A stretch of 64,000 nucleotides of DNA from Dissophora ornata (Eukaryota > Mortierellomycota > Mortierellomycetes > Mortierellales > Mortierellaceae): the NCBI GenBank assembly GCA_025201705.1, contig MU616645.1:1-64000 (forward strand), given 5' to 3'. Below are positions 46,028 through 58,509 of this stretch, one piece after another; the stretch's first letter is position 1, and each line of letters starts with the position of its first letter. Position numbers and translations under genes: made by a program. The notes under the pieces were generated by a model. It had not been told where the DNA came from and did not search any database. It saw nothing but the letters and a program-made list of their open reading frames with translations.

Positions 46028-46033
46028 TTTATA
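46028..46033 (-). promoter_or_regulatory. TATA box of esterase copy 3
   Basis: TATAAA on the minus strand (TCATATAAATG), about 180 bases upstream of the ATG at 45848, matching the position of the TATA box in copy 2. Confidence 0.45.
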
Positions 46034-49000
46034 TGAGCGCCAAGAGGCATGCAGAAACACTTGTGATCCGGGAGAAGAATGCCAATTAGGGTATTTCCCA
46101 TACCCACCTATTGACCTGTGGCTATTGTTGATGCATATCCGAGATGATCGTACATGTGCAGCGCTACGAGAGGCAAAGGTCGGGGTTTGTGGAGAGATGT
46201 GAAGGTCCATATCTTTGTCTCCGGGCGAACGAGCAGTTGTGTAGCAAACAGATCAACAATCAACAATTCACTAGTTCAATGGTACATCCCCACAGTAAAC
46301 AATACTATGCCGGTATTGACTTGCCTGCCTGCACCCAACACACGCGAGCTAACTCGCATCTGAGGAATCTGAAAACGCGCGAGGTTAGACTATTCGGAAA
46401 CGCTATTCTATTATTTTCTTTAGTCTGAATGCGTAAATTGTGAGCATCCATGAGGGCCACTTCCAGGTCGATATCATTTGCGGTTTGCAAGATTAGTTCC
46501 CATTTTTTTTGTAGCAGCATGGCTTAAGCCAGAAAATGGTATACATAATTCAGTGCAAGTGTACCCATGACTTGCTGGTTCTGTCTCCGTAATGCACACT
46601 TCCTCCTTTTCGCTGACCTTGAGCAAACTCTGTACCACCGTCTATGTTGTTGTTTGAAATGCGGCATCGACACTTTACCTATGTTCTGCTAGACATTGAT
46701 CGATCGAGTGTCTAGGTGACATTTCCGTTCAGACAAATGCGCGGGGCGTAACGCCCCAGGCTGTATTTGCAATGACTAATGGTATTGGATGTTAGTGCAA
46801 GCCGTCAACAAATGAAAAAGTATGTGCGTCCATGGGATACCGGGGCAATGGTATCGCGATAGCTGCTCAAAGACAAGCCTGTTTGATGATCGGTGATATC
46901 TTACAGGTGTTTTATCCCCATATGATGGCGGCAACAGTGCTCGGCTATTTTTTTTGTAATCCGAAAAGTGCGTGCTGCGATTGCCGTTGTGTTCTCTTCT
47001 CTCTTTCAAATAAATGACGGTGTTTATTCACTGTGAGGTTCCGAGCTATGGATTGAGATGAAGCGCGTAAGCTAGTTCATTATAATAGTCGGCCTCGCTG
47101 ATGGTCTTCGCAATCCGTAATGTCCCTCATCCTCTCCGCTAATGAACCTTAAATTGGAGAGTAACTGGGTGGACGCCTTAAAAGGTCTTTGAACTAACAA
47201 CGAGGTATGAGGAGAACAAACACGCTGCAAGTCTAGACAGGCAAGTATACGGGATGGAGTACGTGTCCATCTCGCTCCCGCTCCTTCTTTTCAGCGATCG
47301 CCTTTGGTTCGGCTGACAACTGAGAGTGAGAGCGATGACAGAGGCATTGAATTGACCGTAGTCTATCAATGTACTGTACATGTGTTCCACCATTCCCATG
47401 CATCTGCCCTCAAGTCCTTTGTAATCGGGCCTCGTATCGCACATGGCCCTTTCTTAGTGTCTTCCTGTCCTTACTCCACAATGAGAGCCGCCAGCAGGAT
47501 ATCGTCCAGGCGTCGACCCCATTTCCGCCAACATCTTTTCTACGGGATATTCTCTAATACTCTAGCTGAAACTATACCTGGTCATCCTTCGGTTACAGTC
47601 GTTAGTTGTTTGTGTTGTGGAGGGTGAGATGGGGCCGCCGCGAAGTAGATTAGGGTATTTGAGTTGAGTTTTTGGTTTTCCTTTAACGATTTCCAGGATC
47701 GACTCATATCTCAACGACTCGACTTTGACTTCAGCCCTCGGACCTTCCTTTTTACGATCCCTGGCCCCTTTCCTATACTGTATGTACCGCATGACGGGTC
47801 GATCAAACGGTATCACCATCGTCTCGTTTTCACCCTTGCTACCCGCACCATTCTCATCCCTAGCCCCTTACAGTATACATGCAGGTACCGATCGTTAGTA
47901 AAAGAGGGGGCGCCTGTTCTCTGTTTCCCTCGTGCTATTGTTTGTCTTGCGTAAGTTGGTGGCACAGAGTCACGGCCTGGTGAAAGGCTCGCATGTGTAC
48001 TCTGCAGAAGGTACATGTTCATGCTGCAACCAAAGAGAAAAAAAGAGCGGTACTGGATGTTCGTCCTCACCAAGCCGCAAGGTGGCCCGTGTGCAGCACA
48101 TTCCAGTGATTGCAAAGTAGACTAGTGAGCATTTTTTCACACACCGTTGCTCATGGGTTATTTTTTTTGTTTGTTTGTTTATGCCTTGCTCCTCTTCCAT
48201 TTTCCCTCTCCCTCCCTCCACAACTGAACTACACCAACCCTTTATTTGCTGTTGGCGTCCTATCTCACGACAACAACAAACAACCATCCCCAAACCTTCG
48301 CCCACATATAACCTGCAACAAACAACGTCAGAAGGAATGATGAGCGGCTGAACAAGGTTCATGGGTGTCTCTGTTTGCTTGTCTTGCTTGGTAAAAATTC
48401 TACCGAGCATTGCCGATGATTCGCCGAGAACAATCCATCATGTCTGTCATGTTTGCCGGGGGTACGGAGGAGCATCCACAATAAGAAGACGCGAAAAACG
48501 AAGACGCGAGCCGAAGGCGAAGAAGTTCCTGCGGGTTATGTGTACAGCTGGAGCGGCCCCAAACAGCGCAGTCTCAAGCGAGTACATTCCAGGACGCGTT
48601 AAAAACAGGGCTCATACTTTGAGATGGAAGAGATGCACACTGCCATTTAGGTGCAGAACAGGACGTCCAACAGTATCACAGCGTGGCACAGCACAGCACT
48701 AGCAAGATGTGTGCGCATGCGTGTCTTATGTAAGATCCGTTTCTGGTCGTTTTATGCTCTCTGGATTCATGTTGTTTGCCGTGAAGTAACATCGTATGAT
48801 GTCTAATATCGTGGCCCCATTGGACGGCGCGTATTTTTTTTGTGCGCCGTGAGCAAAAAATACACCTGCGTGCATGGGGATTCCAGGACAATTGGCGCGA
48901 AAATTACGTCACCGATATGACAAAACTCGCATGTCTACCCCGAATATCTGGACACACGGGTTTATTGACGGATAGACTGACCAAGCGATGTCTTCATTAA

Positions 49001-49272
49001 AAGCATCAACAATAGACTTCGTTGTCAGAGCCATAGAACCGGATTCGTAACCATGTATCGCTTCAACGCGCGGGGTGAGCCCCTGGTACGCGCTACGGTG
49101 TTCAAACGAGGAGAGCTTGGTCAATCCTCGAACTATCACTCTCACCCCATTTCTCCCTGCTCTCTTGCGGAAAGCCCCGAAACCACAACAACAATAAAGA
49201 AGCTCGTGGAAACAAAGAAAGACAGAGAGGCCAAGCTAACACTGGACGCGGTCCAAGGAGTGAGGAGAAAAT

Positions 49273-49294
49273 GAGAGAGAGAGAGAGAGAGAGA
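49273..49294. repeat. (GA)11 microsatellite
   Basis: Uninterrupted GA dinucleotides upstream of the uS5m gene, followed by an imperfect purine tract. Confidence 0.75.
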
Positions 49295-49700
49295 AGAGAA
49301 AGAGATTTTGGAAGCTTCCAGCTTGAATGGTGGCGTAAGTGAAACCGCAATAAATAAGCTCTGTGTCTCGATACGAGAAGGACCCTGGTGGACGACAATC
49401 GATAATTATGAATAAACAGGAGCGACAAGGGAGGGACAGTTTTGCATTTCATCTTGTGTCAAAACGCTACATAGCGAATTTTCGCACCCCATTGTCCTGG
49501 ATCCTGGGCATCTAGACCCTTAAGAATCCAGGCCTGTCCCGAAGTTGCTGCGAAGAGTATGTCCGTCTCGTGACTGGTATTGTGTTTACACTGCAGCAGA
49601 GTTGCAGATCACAATTGATCTCCCGTGGCCGGGTGCTGCTTTGCTCTATTTCATTTTCTCTTGACATCACCCCCCCCCCACTCTTCACACTTTCAGCACA

Positions 49701-50816
49701 ATGGCATCAACAGGATTGTGGCAGCGGTGCGTTGCGGCATCCGCTTTGGCTTCTTCGTCTGCCTCCGTCAGGAATGGTAATGCTTTCGCACGACACCGTG
49801 CGGACCAAGGATCATTCTTCAGGAACAGAAAAAAAGTGATTCGCGACGCAGGGCATCCAAAGATAGACCGCGACTAGTGCTGATGTCTCTTTCGCCCAAC
49901 CTTTTTGTTTGGAACAATAGCGATCGTCTACAGATCATTCGCGACTACGGCTGCGGTTGCAATGGCTCGCCAGCGCCCCGCCACTCCAACCGTCCCCCGT
50001 GTTCCTGGACTCGACGGCCCCACACAACTTCACAACCTCTCCGAGATCCACCCTCTCCTCGACCATTACCCCCGCAAGTCTGATCAAGACGGAAGCCTGG
50101 ATCTCGACACTGCCAGACTCTGGCCCTCGGACCCTCCTCTTGACGACATGCTCAAGAACCAGGCTGATGACGACGTGGATGAGGCTTCACTTCCCCATGG
50201 ATTGACCAAGGATGACCTTAAGAGGTTCTTGAAGCGTGCATTGGTCATCAAGCGCACATCCAACATGACGACGGCAGGAAAGATTCCTAGCATGTATGCG
50301 TTGGTCGTTGTTGGAAACGGACGTGGAATTGCAGGATATGGAGAGGGAAAGGACGATGAGGTTGCCAGAGCTGTCAGGAAGGCCACCAATAGGGCCATGA
50401 GGAACTTGACGGCGTTTGATCGTTATGACGACAGGACAATCTACCATGATATCGACCATAAGTTCCACGCCACAAAGATCCAGTTCCGCTCGCGTCCACC
50501 AGGTATACATCTTGACCTTATTTACCCGACCTGCCGTTGCTTTTCCATGATCGCATCCTAACGATTTTGATATCAATGCTCATCCATGCGACTAGGTTTC
50601 GGTAACCGTTGCAACCACTATATTCACGAGATCTGCTCCTGCATTGGAATTCTGGATATCAGTGCCAAGGTTTGGGGTTCCCGCAACCCCATGAACGTCA
50701 TTAAGGCGACATTCGAGGCTCTCAGCTATAAGCAAAAGCTCCCCGAGGACATTGCCCGTGGACGTGGCAAGCGTGTTGTTGATGTTCAGCATACGTACTA
50801 TGGCGCCAGCGAATAA
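49701..50816 (+). CDS. MRPS5: Mitochondrial small ribosomal subunit protein uS5m
   Basis: Exons 49701-49776, 49921-50502 and 50596-50816 give 292 residues. The N-terminus (MASTGLWQRCVAASALASSS, then IVYRSFATTAAVAMARQ) is Ala/Ser/Arg-rich with no acidic residue, a typical mitochondrial presequence with an RSFATT cleavage context. The S5 N-terminal RNA-binding domain has VIKRTSNMTTAGKIPSMYAL and VVVGNGRGIAGYGEGK, followed across the last intron by GFGNRCNHYIHEICSCIGI and MNVIKATFEALSYKQK in the S5 C-terminal domain. uS5m sits at the mRNA entry side of the small subunit and helps decoding fidelity. A stretch of about 70 residues before the S5 domain is specific to the mitochondrial form. Convergent with the next gene, 223 bases apart. 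Confidence 0.95.
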
Positions 50817-51039
50817 AAAAAACAACGGGGACTGTTGGCTGACAGAAGCAGAGGGCTCATAGATCATTGTATAATAAATATATATGCATATACGCTGGAG
50901 TGGAAAGTAATCTAAGATGCGGCAAGAGCGCCCGGATTCTTCTGGCCCGCTTGGTCCCACTGCAGCAAGCTGGGTCTTCCCACGTGACCCTTGCAGCTGT
51001 CGCATTCAGTTGGCACGACAAGAGTAGGACATTTTATTG

Positions 51040-52338
51040 TCAAAGCGTTGCGGGGACCGGGATTGGTTGGACCTCTCCACTTACGTCTAGAAGCTGGACC
51101 TTCAGTTCCTGATTCTCGCTCTCAAGTGCATCCAGGTACTCGGATGCTAGTGCATGTTGCATCCTCAAAGCCTGGAATTTTGCCAGCAGTTTAGGGTGCT
51201 CTACTGTGAGGTTGTAGCCAACACTGTTGACAAAGCCTTGTTCCGATTTTGGCGAGCCTAGACCCTGCCGCTGGTCACTCTGGATTGTGTCGCCGCTGTT
51301 GCTAGGCGACGTACTGTCTGTCTGGTAACAGCTGCTGGAGTTTGAGGCAAAGGCAGAGGCGCCACGAGAGTGAGAGTCTAGTTTGTGGAGGGTAGAATGT
51401 GGAGTCGTGGCGGCAATAATGGCCTCCGCTGTGATCGGCACCAGATCCTTCAAAGATGACGCACCGGTTCCCTTGCGTGCGCGATTGTAGGTCGTAATCT
51501 TGGTGGTAGGACCCTTGGGCGTGGCTGTGACTGAGACAACAGGGGAAGGAACAAGAGTAGGTGGAGGACTGGGGGGTCTCATCAAAAGAGCTTTCTCGCG
51601 TTCAAGATTCAGAACTTCAGTGCCAAGTCGGTCGGCCTTTTCGAGCAACTCGCGGATCTTCTCCTCCTTGAGCGCATTCTCGGCTACAAGCAGCCTGATC
51701 TTTCTTTCCTTGTCATCCCCGGTGTTGTGCTCATCCGTTCCTTTTCTTCGTCGCTGCAGGTTTTCCTGCAAGTTCTCACACTCTAGGATCTTTGCCCCTA
51801 ATTCGTATTCGCATTTCTGAATATGCTGCTCCAGCTGCTGAAACTCAACCGCCTTGCGTTCTTCTGCGATCTTGATCTCTAATCGCTGTGCATGGATCTG
51901 TCGATGCGCCAGAATCAATTCTTCCTTCAGACCCGTCAGGTACCGCTCCAGTTCCGTAACCTTGGCCTTCAACGTCGCATTCTCAACCGTCAACTTCTTG
52001 GTGTTGCCAATGCTTGGGAACCGGCGCAGACCACTATTTGGGTTGTTGTTATAGTGATTTTGATTGTTGTTGCCATGATTATCGTGGCCTTTAGAACTGG
52101 ACAAAATGGAGCTGTTTCTATCGATGCTGACTGGCGACACCCTGGTACCCGCCATTGAAGTTTGGGGAGCGCCTGAAGTCTTCCACGATACATTGCTGTT
52201 GGCAGAGGCACTCGAATCGGCACCGCTGCTCTCTGTGAAGTTAGGGCTGCGAATTGTAGGCATGGTAGGCGTTTGTTGCGTTCCTGGCACTGGGATTGGT
52301 GCAGAGATGGGCCGCAACATTGGGTCAGTAGTCGACAT
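51040..52338 (-). CDS. Coiled-coil protein of unknown function, 432 residues
   Basis: Single exon from ATG at 52338. Residues 1-110 are Ser/Thr/Pro/Asn-rich and disordered (NNNQNHYNNNPNSG). Residues about 115-255 form a long coiled coil with leucine heptads (KKLTVENATLKAKVTELERY through ALKEEKIRELLEKADRLGTE). A Pro/Val/Thr linker (PPSPPPTLVPSP) and a Ser-rich stretch follow, then a second, short coiled coil near the C-terminus (ASEYLDALESENQELKVQLL). No catalytic, membrane or DNA-binding domain is seen. Such proteins often act as scaffolds of the cytoskeleton or polarity complexes, but nothing here shows which. I do not recognise an ortholog. Confidence 0.8.
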   Translation of the reverse strand: MSTTDPMLRPISAPIPVPGTQQTPTMPTIRSPNFTESSGADSSASANSNVSWKTSGAPQTSMAGTRVSPVSIDRNSSILSSSKGHDNHGNNNQNHYNNNPNSGLRRFPSIGNTKKLTVENATLKAKVTELERYLTGLKEELILAHRQIHAQRLEIKIAEERKAVEFQQLEQHIQKCEYELGAKILECENLQENLQRRRKGTDEHNTGDDKERKIRLLVAENALKEEKIRELLEKADRLGTEVLNLEREKALLMRPPSPPPTLVPSPVVSVTATPKGPTTKITTYNRARKGTGASSLKDLVPITAEAIIAATTPHSTLHKLDSHSRGASAFASNSSSCYQTDSTSPSNSGDTIQSDQRQGLGSPKSEQGFVNSVGYNLTVEHPKLLAKFQALRMQHALASEYLDALESENQELKVQLLDVSGEVQPIPVPATL

Positions 52339-53435
52339 TCAATATGAATTGTTTGCGAGCGTGCGCGCGGATGATGCTGGCGTGAATAGACGTGCCGAAC
52401 GCGTACTGGATGAGTGACAGAGCAAACTATGTGGATGTGGACCAAGGGCGGTGTGCGAATATTGAGGCACTGGAGCAGTAGGATTCTAAAAGTAGTGTAG
52501 ATGGATAGCAAAACAGAATGTCGCCAAGGAGAAAGAAAGAGAGAAAGAGAGAAAGAGAGGAAGAAAGCAAATAACGGCTGTAGGATGGAGACGGGGCTTG
52601 GAAAGACCGGCGTTATACGTGATAAACATCGAACCAGAGGGGAGAAAGGAGATCCTGGGGTTAAAAGGTCCCGAAAAGCGCTGACGACGGGATGAGATGG
52701 CTGGACATGATTCCCAAGGTGGGACCACAGATAGACGAAAAAAAATAAATAAGGGACTCATCCTACTTTTCTTCTGCTGCTTTTCCTTGACACCGTGGAG
52801 TCGAGTTTTGTGTTTTGGGTCACAAAAAGGAGACAGAGACCCTTGCAGGGCAGGTAAGCATTTTTCTCTTTTACTTGAAAGCAGTGAGGAGCTTATTTTT
52901 TTTTGGCTTGCTCTTTCCTTCATTTCAGCTCACAGGAGTTGTCTGTGAAAGAGCTATTTGTATCAAGCGAAATATCATGTACTCACAACCCAAGGAAAAA
53001 AAGGCAAGGAGTAGGATGGGGTTGGCCACGACGCTCATCCATATCCGCGGTAATGGAATGGCGGTGAAAAGGAGGCGAGCCCGAAGTGTAACAGATGGGT
53101 TTTGTATACGAAAGCGCCATGCAGGTGGAAAAGGAGGGCCGGGGAGGCGAGGACGGCAAAAGTAGGCGAAGCGCGAGTAGAGAAAAATATGCATGACGAA
53201 GCAATGGTATATTTCCACGAGGGTCAGGCGACGCGTTTACCTGCTTTGTTACAGGACAATAGCATTTAGCGGTGATGTGTATCACTACCAGGAGAGCGTA
53301 AAGTGACGGACACGATAAAAATGTAGGGGGCGGCGTATTCGAGATGGTACAAGGAAAGGACAGGTTTACTCGGCAAAAAGGAGTCTTACTAGGGTCAATA
53401 TCGCTTTGCCAGTTGAGTTACTACGAAAACAATCC
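52339..53435. other. Intergenic region
   Basis: Upstream of the coiled-coil gene and downstream of the anillin-like gene. It has a GAAAGAGA-type purine tract (52530-52566) and no supportable ORF. Confidence 0.5.
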
Positions 53436-55671
53436 TTAAGACACAAATCTCAAATCGACGAGTTCGTTCTTCCTCTCATCCAAAACTTGACTCTCATCCA
53501 CTGCTGCATTGGAGTGAAGGCTTCCGACCAAGCTCCTCCGCCTGCGATCCGTCTTTGCGCGCATGACCTCTCCTCGCTTGACCATGTTCTCTTGATATTG
53601 CTCCAGGGCTTCGTCCAAGTTCGCGGTCCAGCATTCGTGCAAGTAAGCGGAGTCCGTGAACGCGTAGATGTTGTGATCCATATCCGTCAGGTCGAACTCG
53701 GTGGCATTGGACATGTCGACACCGGCGGGAGAGATAACGAGTGAAAAGCCATTAGAGCTGACATCAACCTTGTCGTAGTCGGGTGGCTGCACTCCCAGGA
53801 CATGGGCAAGTGGGATAATGGCGATTGGGTCACGTTTCTATAGGCGAAGAAGAAAATGTTAGCCTGGGAGACACTACGGGTGTATAGGTATATAGGTATA
53901 TAGGTGTATAGGTGTACGAAGCGCGGTTTGAGTGGCAGCAAGGCGGTTTACCGTTTGATACTCGGAATCGTATAACTTGAAGGCGTTGCCTTTTAGAACA
54001 GCCCAGTACCGCTTCCACGACTACGAATAGCATAGCGTTCAATATATTAGCAACTGCACATTGAAATAACACAAAACAAATTCACCAAAACCCAAGAAAT
54101 GATTATATGAAAACTTACCGCCATACGCGATCCACGGGTCATGACAGTCAAGATACCTTGGTACAATGTCTCGGTCTCCCAGCTTCGGTCCTCAACTGGC
54201 TCCTCTAACACGTGAACGCCAATCATGATCACAATCTCACAGTCGGCCTTCCCTTTGGGCTGGATTTTCGCGCCAGCAGCTTGGTTTCCGTCGGAAATGT
54301 TCAGACATTGTAGTTTGTAGGTGCGGACAGACTTCCCCATTGGCGCGAGTGGCAGTGGCAACACAAGCTGTCCCAAATGAATCGTTTGCGTATTGGAAAA
54401 GCCAGCCATGGTACCAAACTTCGTTGCAATAGGTGTACCAGTGACCTCTAGCTCGAGCTGGAAGGGTTTGTCGACATCACTGAAAATACCGCGAGATATG
54501 GATTAGAAGGTGTATTGTTAGCATTACCATCTATGCAGGTATTGATACTCGCCAGTAAACGCGAAAAAAGACCGGACTTCATACAACAAAAACACTTCGT
54601 TCATGGTCGCTGTGTTGCCGGGGTTGTCCTTGAAGGATCGTGAGGGGTGGGATGTGCGATCGATGTCTCCAATGCGTAGATTGCACTCAATATCACAAAT
54701 TTTTGAACTCGCTCTGTTGGTGACCTGCATCACTATCCCATGGAAGATAAGAAAGAAAAGATAGGTTAGAAATGAGAAGTGATATTCGAATCCAAGCGAA
54801 GACGATTACAAGACGGTTGTTGTCTTTACACTTGACGAGAACAAGACCTGTAGCTTCGTTGAGGTTGTTGAAGCCCGTCTTTGTAAGGCTATTTGGTTGA
54901 AATGGAAAGCGACGGCACGTCGTCAGCTGATAGATATATTTGGCAGAACGCGAGTAAACACAGACAGAAACCATCAACTTACTCCGCACCTGGGGCCTTC
55001 AATAACTCTGAGCTTTGACTCTCATAGTGCCCATCGACTGTATCCCAAGTCCGCTCTGACTTAAGAATGTTGCTTATCTGCGACTCCATTGGCTTGTTCT
55101 GGAACAAGCAATCCCTGACCCAAGCGTACCTCTCTGGCGAGAACTGATCCAGCGTGGACACAGAAAGTGGGCAATGCACTAATGCCGGTTCATCGTTCAG
55201 GTCTGAAAAAGCCTTGCCGATGCCACTTCCAGAATAGCTGCCATACATTCCAATACTGCTGAATGCGCCAGGACTAAGGGGACTTCTCAAAAAGCTGCCG
55301 GCCCTGCTTCGCCCACCAACCTGGATTTGGCGTTGTTGGTTCTGCTGAGAGAACCCAGAAGTACCCGTAGCACTGCCACTGTGAGACGTGAAGGACCGGT
55401 TATCGTCGTATGAAGTCTTGCTGATGGTTGAGAGTGAAAAGTTGTGCAATGAGACGCTGTCGGAGCTGGAGTTGGAAGATCTGAGAGAAAACTCGCTGCT
55501 TAATTTGTTGTTGAGGCTACTATTGTCCTTGAGGTTAGCGGTCGTAAGACCAGCAAGTCCTGATGGCCTTTTCTCGTTTAAGGACTTCGTCTTTTTGTTG
55601 ATGTAGTTAACTGGCTTGACCAAAGCATCCTGAAAGTCCTTGCTGAGTCGTTTGAAGGCGTCGTTTTGCAT
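53436..55671 (-). CDS. Anillin-like protein with AH/C2-type and PH domains
   Basis: Exons 55671-54983, 54888-54830, 54732-54549, 54479-54119, 54020-53952 and 53837-53436 give about 587 residues. Residues 1-150 are Ser/Asn/Gly-rich. An anillin-homology (C2-like) region follows: TKTGFNNLNEATGLVLVK, CDIECNLRIGD, FQLELEVTGTPIATKFG and IHLGQLVLPLP. It is followed by a PH domain starting SWKRYWAVLKGNAFKLYD and ending in a helix (ECWTANLDEALEQY). Fungal AH-PH proteins (Mid1/Mid2/Bud4 type) place septins and the actomyosin ring at the membrane for cytokinesis. The 3' donor of exon 3 could be at 54549 (GTATCA, 69-nt intron, used here) or 54528 (GTAATG, 48-nt intron); both keep the frame. The protein is short for an anillin and no myosin/actin-binding region is recognisable. 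Confidence 0.8.
53880..53911. repeat. GTRTATAG minisatellite, 4 copies
   Basis: Four 8-bp units (GTGTATAG, GTATATAG, GTATATAG, GTGTATAG) lie within the last intron of the anillin-like gene (intron 53838-53951). Confidence 0.75.
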
Positions 55672-56740
55672 GACTGACTGACTTGTATGTTTATGGGTTA
55701 ATCGCTGAGTGAAGGTGCCCGGTGGATGAGAGGAGGGGTTGGGTATTCGGATGAACTAATTCTATTTATCAATGAGGTGCTATCAGCGGAAGGTATATGT
55801 CAGCCTATGGTTGAGTAAAAACGATGCTTTGAGGAGGTATACGAAGAAGGAAATGATCAAAGAAGAAAACTCGATATTTGACAATTGAAAAGTATGCGAT
55901 CCAAGTTGTCGTTCTAACGTCTTTTCTCATTATTCTCTCATCTGCTCATGCATTATGCATACAACAGTAAATTGTCTAGTTTATTCTCACCTACACTAAT
56001 ACAAAAGGATCAACGTCGTGCAGGATGAACTTAAAAACCTTCAAGTCTGGGCGGATAACGGTAGCTGCAAGTAACCCGTTGACCATACCAATTTCGTTTA
56101 CAGGCGACAAGCGAGTGTGCAGAACATGTGCGCCAATGGCTGCCCCTACTCCCCACAAACCATAGGTTCTGGAGGTGACGCGTACTTTCAGTACGGATAC
56201 CCAGGATGAATCCTTTTACTGATGCCTACTTCAACCCGTCAATGTACCGCTATTGCATCCTAAGAGGGATTGCGTTCGTCACTCTTAATAGTGTTTCTTC
56301 CTATCCATGGGGATGAAAAAATCACTTCAGGTGTGCATGGGACAGATGGCGACGATATAAATCCTTCATCATTGCTGTCTCGGGCAGATCAGAATTAGGC
56401 GCAGCAGAATATTGATGCAGAGCCACAGGTGTTCCATAGTTACCTGAATCGGCTCCCTTGTCACAAACACCACGTCGCATATGCCAGAACGGCCTAGGCA
56501 AAGTGCCTAGTGTACTGGTCTACATATAATCAAGTAAACAATCAATGCAGATGTCCTCACAATCTGTTCTGGCTGCTTGTGATTCTGACTGACGAAAAAA
56601 GGGAGCGATTTTTGACTTTATTATCGTTCAAAGTTTTGTATCCTGCGGTATTCTGCCGTCTAGATATATAAGACGGTACGCAGTAATGAACAAGTCAGTC
56701 CTTGGTCGCAGAATGGAGCGGATCAAGGCCAAAATCGAGA
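55672..56740. other. Intergenic region
   Basis: 1.07 kb upstream of the anillin-like gene and downstream of the RING gene. AT-rich with no ORF of note. It may hold an extra 3' exon of the RING gene (see that entry). Confidence 0.45.
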
Positions 56741-58509
56741 TTACATCTTACCTGAGAATCGTGATCGTGGGAGTCCACTAGTACTCAATGGACGACCTCC
56801 AGCGGCGCCTGTAGGCCCGCCACCGCCGCCGGCACCTGCCTTCATACCCGACTGGCTGCCATTTCCACCAGCAGGGGAGCCAGGCGGTGGTCCAGGCGGG
56901 TGATGTCTGTTTTGTTGCTCTAACAATAAATAGTGCATCTGCATCCGTAATCCGTGGCAGACGGCTCTCAAACTCTGAACTTCTTCTTGCATCCGCATGC
57001 TCTCTGTCATAATCGCCATATTCTGCTTCAGCTCGAGAGAGGCTAGACCTGCCGTCAAAGTCTCCAATTCAGAACGGATACGCTCATTCTCTGACATCAG
57101 TAGCTCGTGGGTATCTGCAGCTCCTCCTACTACAACCCCACCATTGTTGGATGTCATGGACTCTGCTCCGATGCTGTTATTCCTGTTCATGCCCCGCATT
57201 TCATTCTCGCTACTTCCATCCATTCTAACTAATTCGTAGGGCTCGTGCCTGTCGATTGCTCTAGGCGAATGAAGGTGGTGATACTGCTGATAGTTCATAT
57301 CCATGTACCCAAGCATGCCTCCTGTATTCCCAAAGAAGTTCCCTCCACTGTCACCTGCCGCCTGTTGCTGCTCTTGTTGCGTTATCAATTGTAAGGACTC
57401 TGCCATCTGCCCAATTTGATCCCGTAATTGCTGCACCTGAGGCTTCAGATCGTGGAAAATGCCTCGCAGCTGCTGATTCTCCTGCTCAAGCGCTTCCATT
57501 TTTGATTTCGAAAGCTCCAGGAACCCACGGATAGCCTCGTACGGGCACTGTGGGATATGAATTGCCTGTAAATCAAAGCGAGGTCCAGTCCAGGGACAAC
57601 CAAACTCTGAGAGCGTGCATGGGATGATTTGCCTCGGGCATTCCTTGATGTGCTCCATATGCCGTAGTCGCGTCCGGGTCGTTTCGCAATGTGGACAAGC
57701 GACACTTTCCGCTGGACATGTCTTGTGATGCTCCTATGTGTTTCCCGTATTCAGTGACGTTGAGTGACAGCCCTTTATGACAGTTCCGCAACTTCATAGG
57801 AGTGCGCGATACATTTCGCCTCCTCTTCTCGCTTACCGAAAGCTGCGATTTCAAGACTTTGGTATTGCACATCATACAATCGACCCGCTTGTAAGGGCAG
57901 CTCTCCATATGTTCCGAGAGATCCTTCTTGAGCAATTTTTTGCGACATTCCTCAACCCGACAGAGAGTTCCGATGTAGACACAGTCGTCCTTGAGGTGCT
58001 GACCAATCTGGATCCGCTGACACGTGTGATTACACCCGAGGGCCTTGTGCGGACAATAGACCATCAACTCATCGCAGATCCTCGATAGCGCTATGACCTC
58101 GTATAGCGAGGATGGGTCGATTGCCGTGCGGCATAGGGGACAGCCATTGCTGACCTCCAGCGCCTGGACTATGCAGGCGTGGCAAAACGTGTGCCTATAT
58201 CGATGTTCAATCGACAGGTGTTGCAAAGAAAGAAGATGGGTCTTTCTCCTTTAGTCTCTTGATGGGTTTGCGTACTCGGATCATGCTACTTGATGCTGAA
58301 TTGATTTCTTAATTGGTGGCAATGACAGAGGGAATTTACCCGCATGGTGCACTGACTGGCTCTGTAAAGTATTCGCAGCAGACAGAGCACTGGAGACTTG
58401 TCTGCGTAGGCTCAACATACTGCAGGCTGCGAGAGTCATAGAGTGGCTCCTCTGGCGACTCTTTAACCTTCGGGTCGTGGACACTAATGCTGCTGGTGCT
58501 CTTGTTCAT
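56741..58509 (-). CDS. RING finger plus TRAF-type zinc-finger protein
   Basis: Exons 58509-58340, 58194-57837 and 57733-56741 give 506 residues. A C3HC4 RING lies at residues 41-78 (C41, C44, C56, H58, C61, C64, C75, C78), split by intron 1. TRAF-type zinc fingers follow (DDCVYIGTLCRVEECRKKLL, SCPYKRVDCMMCNTKV, HHKTCPAESVACPHCETT, IIPCTLSEFGCPWTG). Two coiled-coil stretches (MEALEQENQQLRGIFHDLK and the later MTESMRMQEEVQSLRAV) are separated by a Gln/Gly/Asn-rich linker, and the end is Gly/Pro-rich. This is the layout of TRAF/RNF41-type ubiquitin ligases, but no MATH/TRAF-C domain is present. A GTAAGA donor sits right before the stop (CA|GGTAAGATG at 56748), so a further exon could replace the last residues. 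Confidence 0.87.

Larger units (their letters stand above)
45849..49700. other. 3.9-kb gene-poor region
   Basis: Promoter of esterase copy 3 at the left, then no ORF with a recognisable domain. Simple sequence is frequent: TTTG repeats (48168-48180), a GA microsatellite (49273-49294) and a C run just before the uS5m gene (49671-49680). The right end is the promoter of uS5m. Confidence 0.5.
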
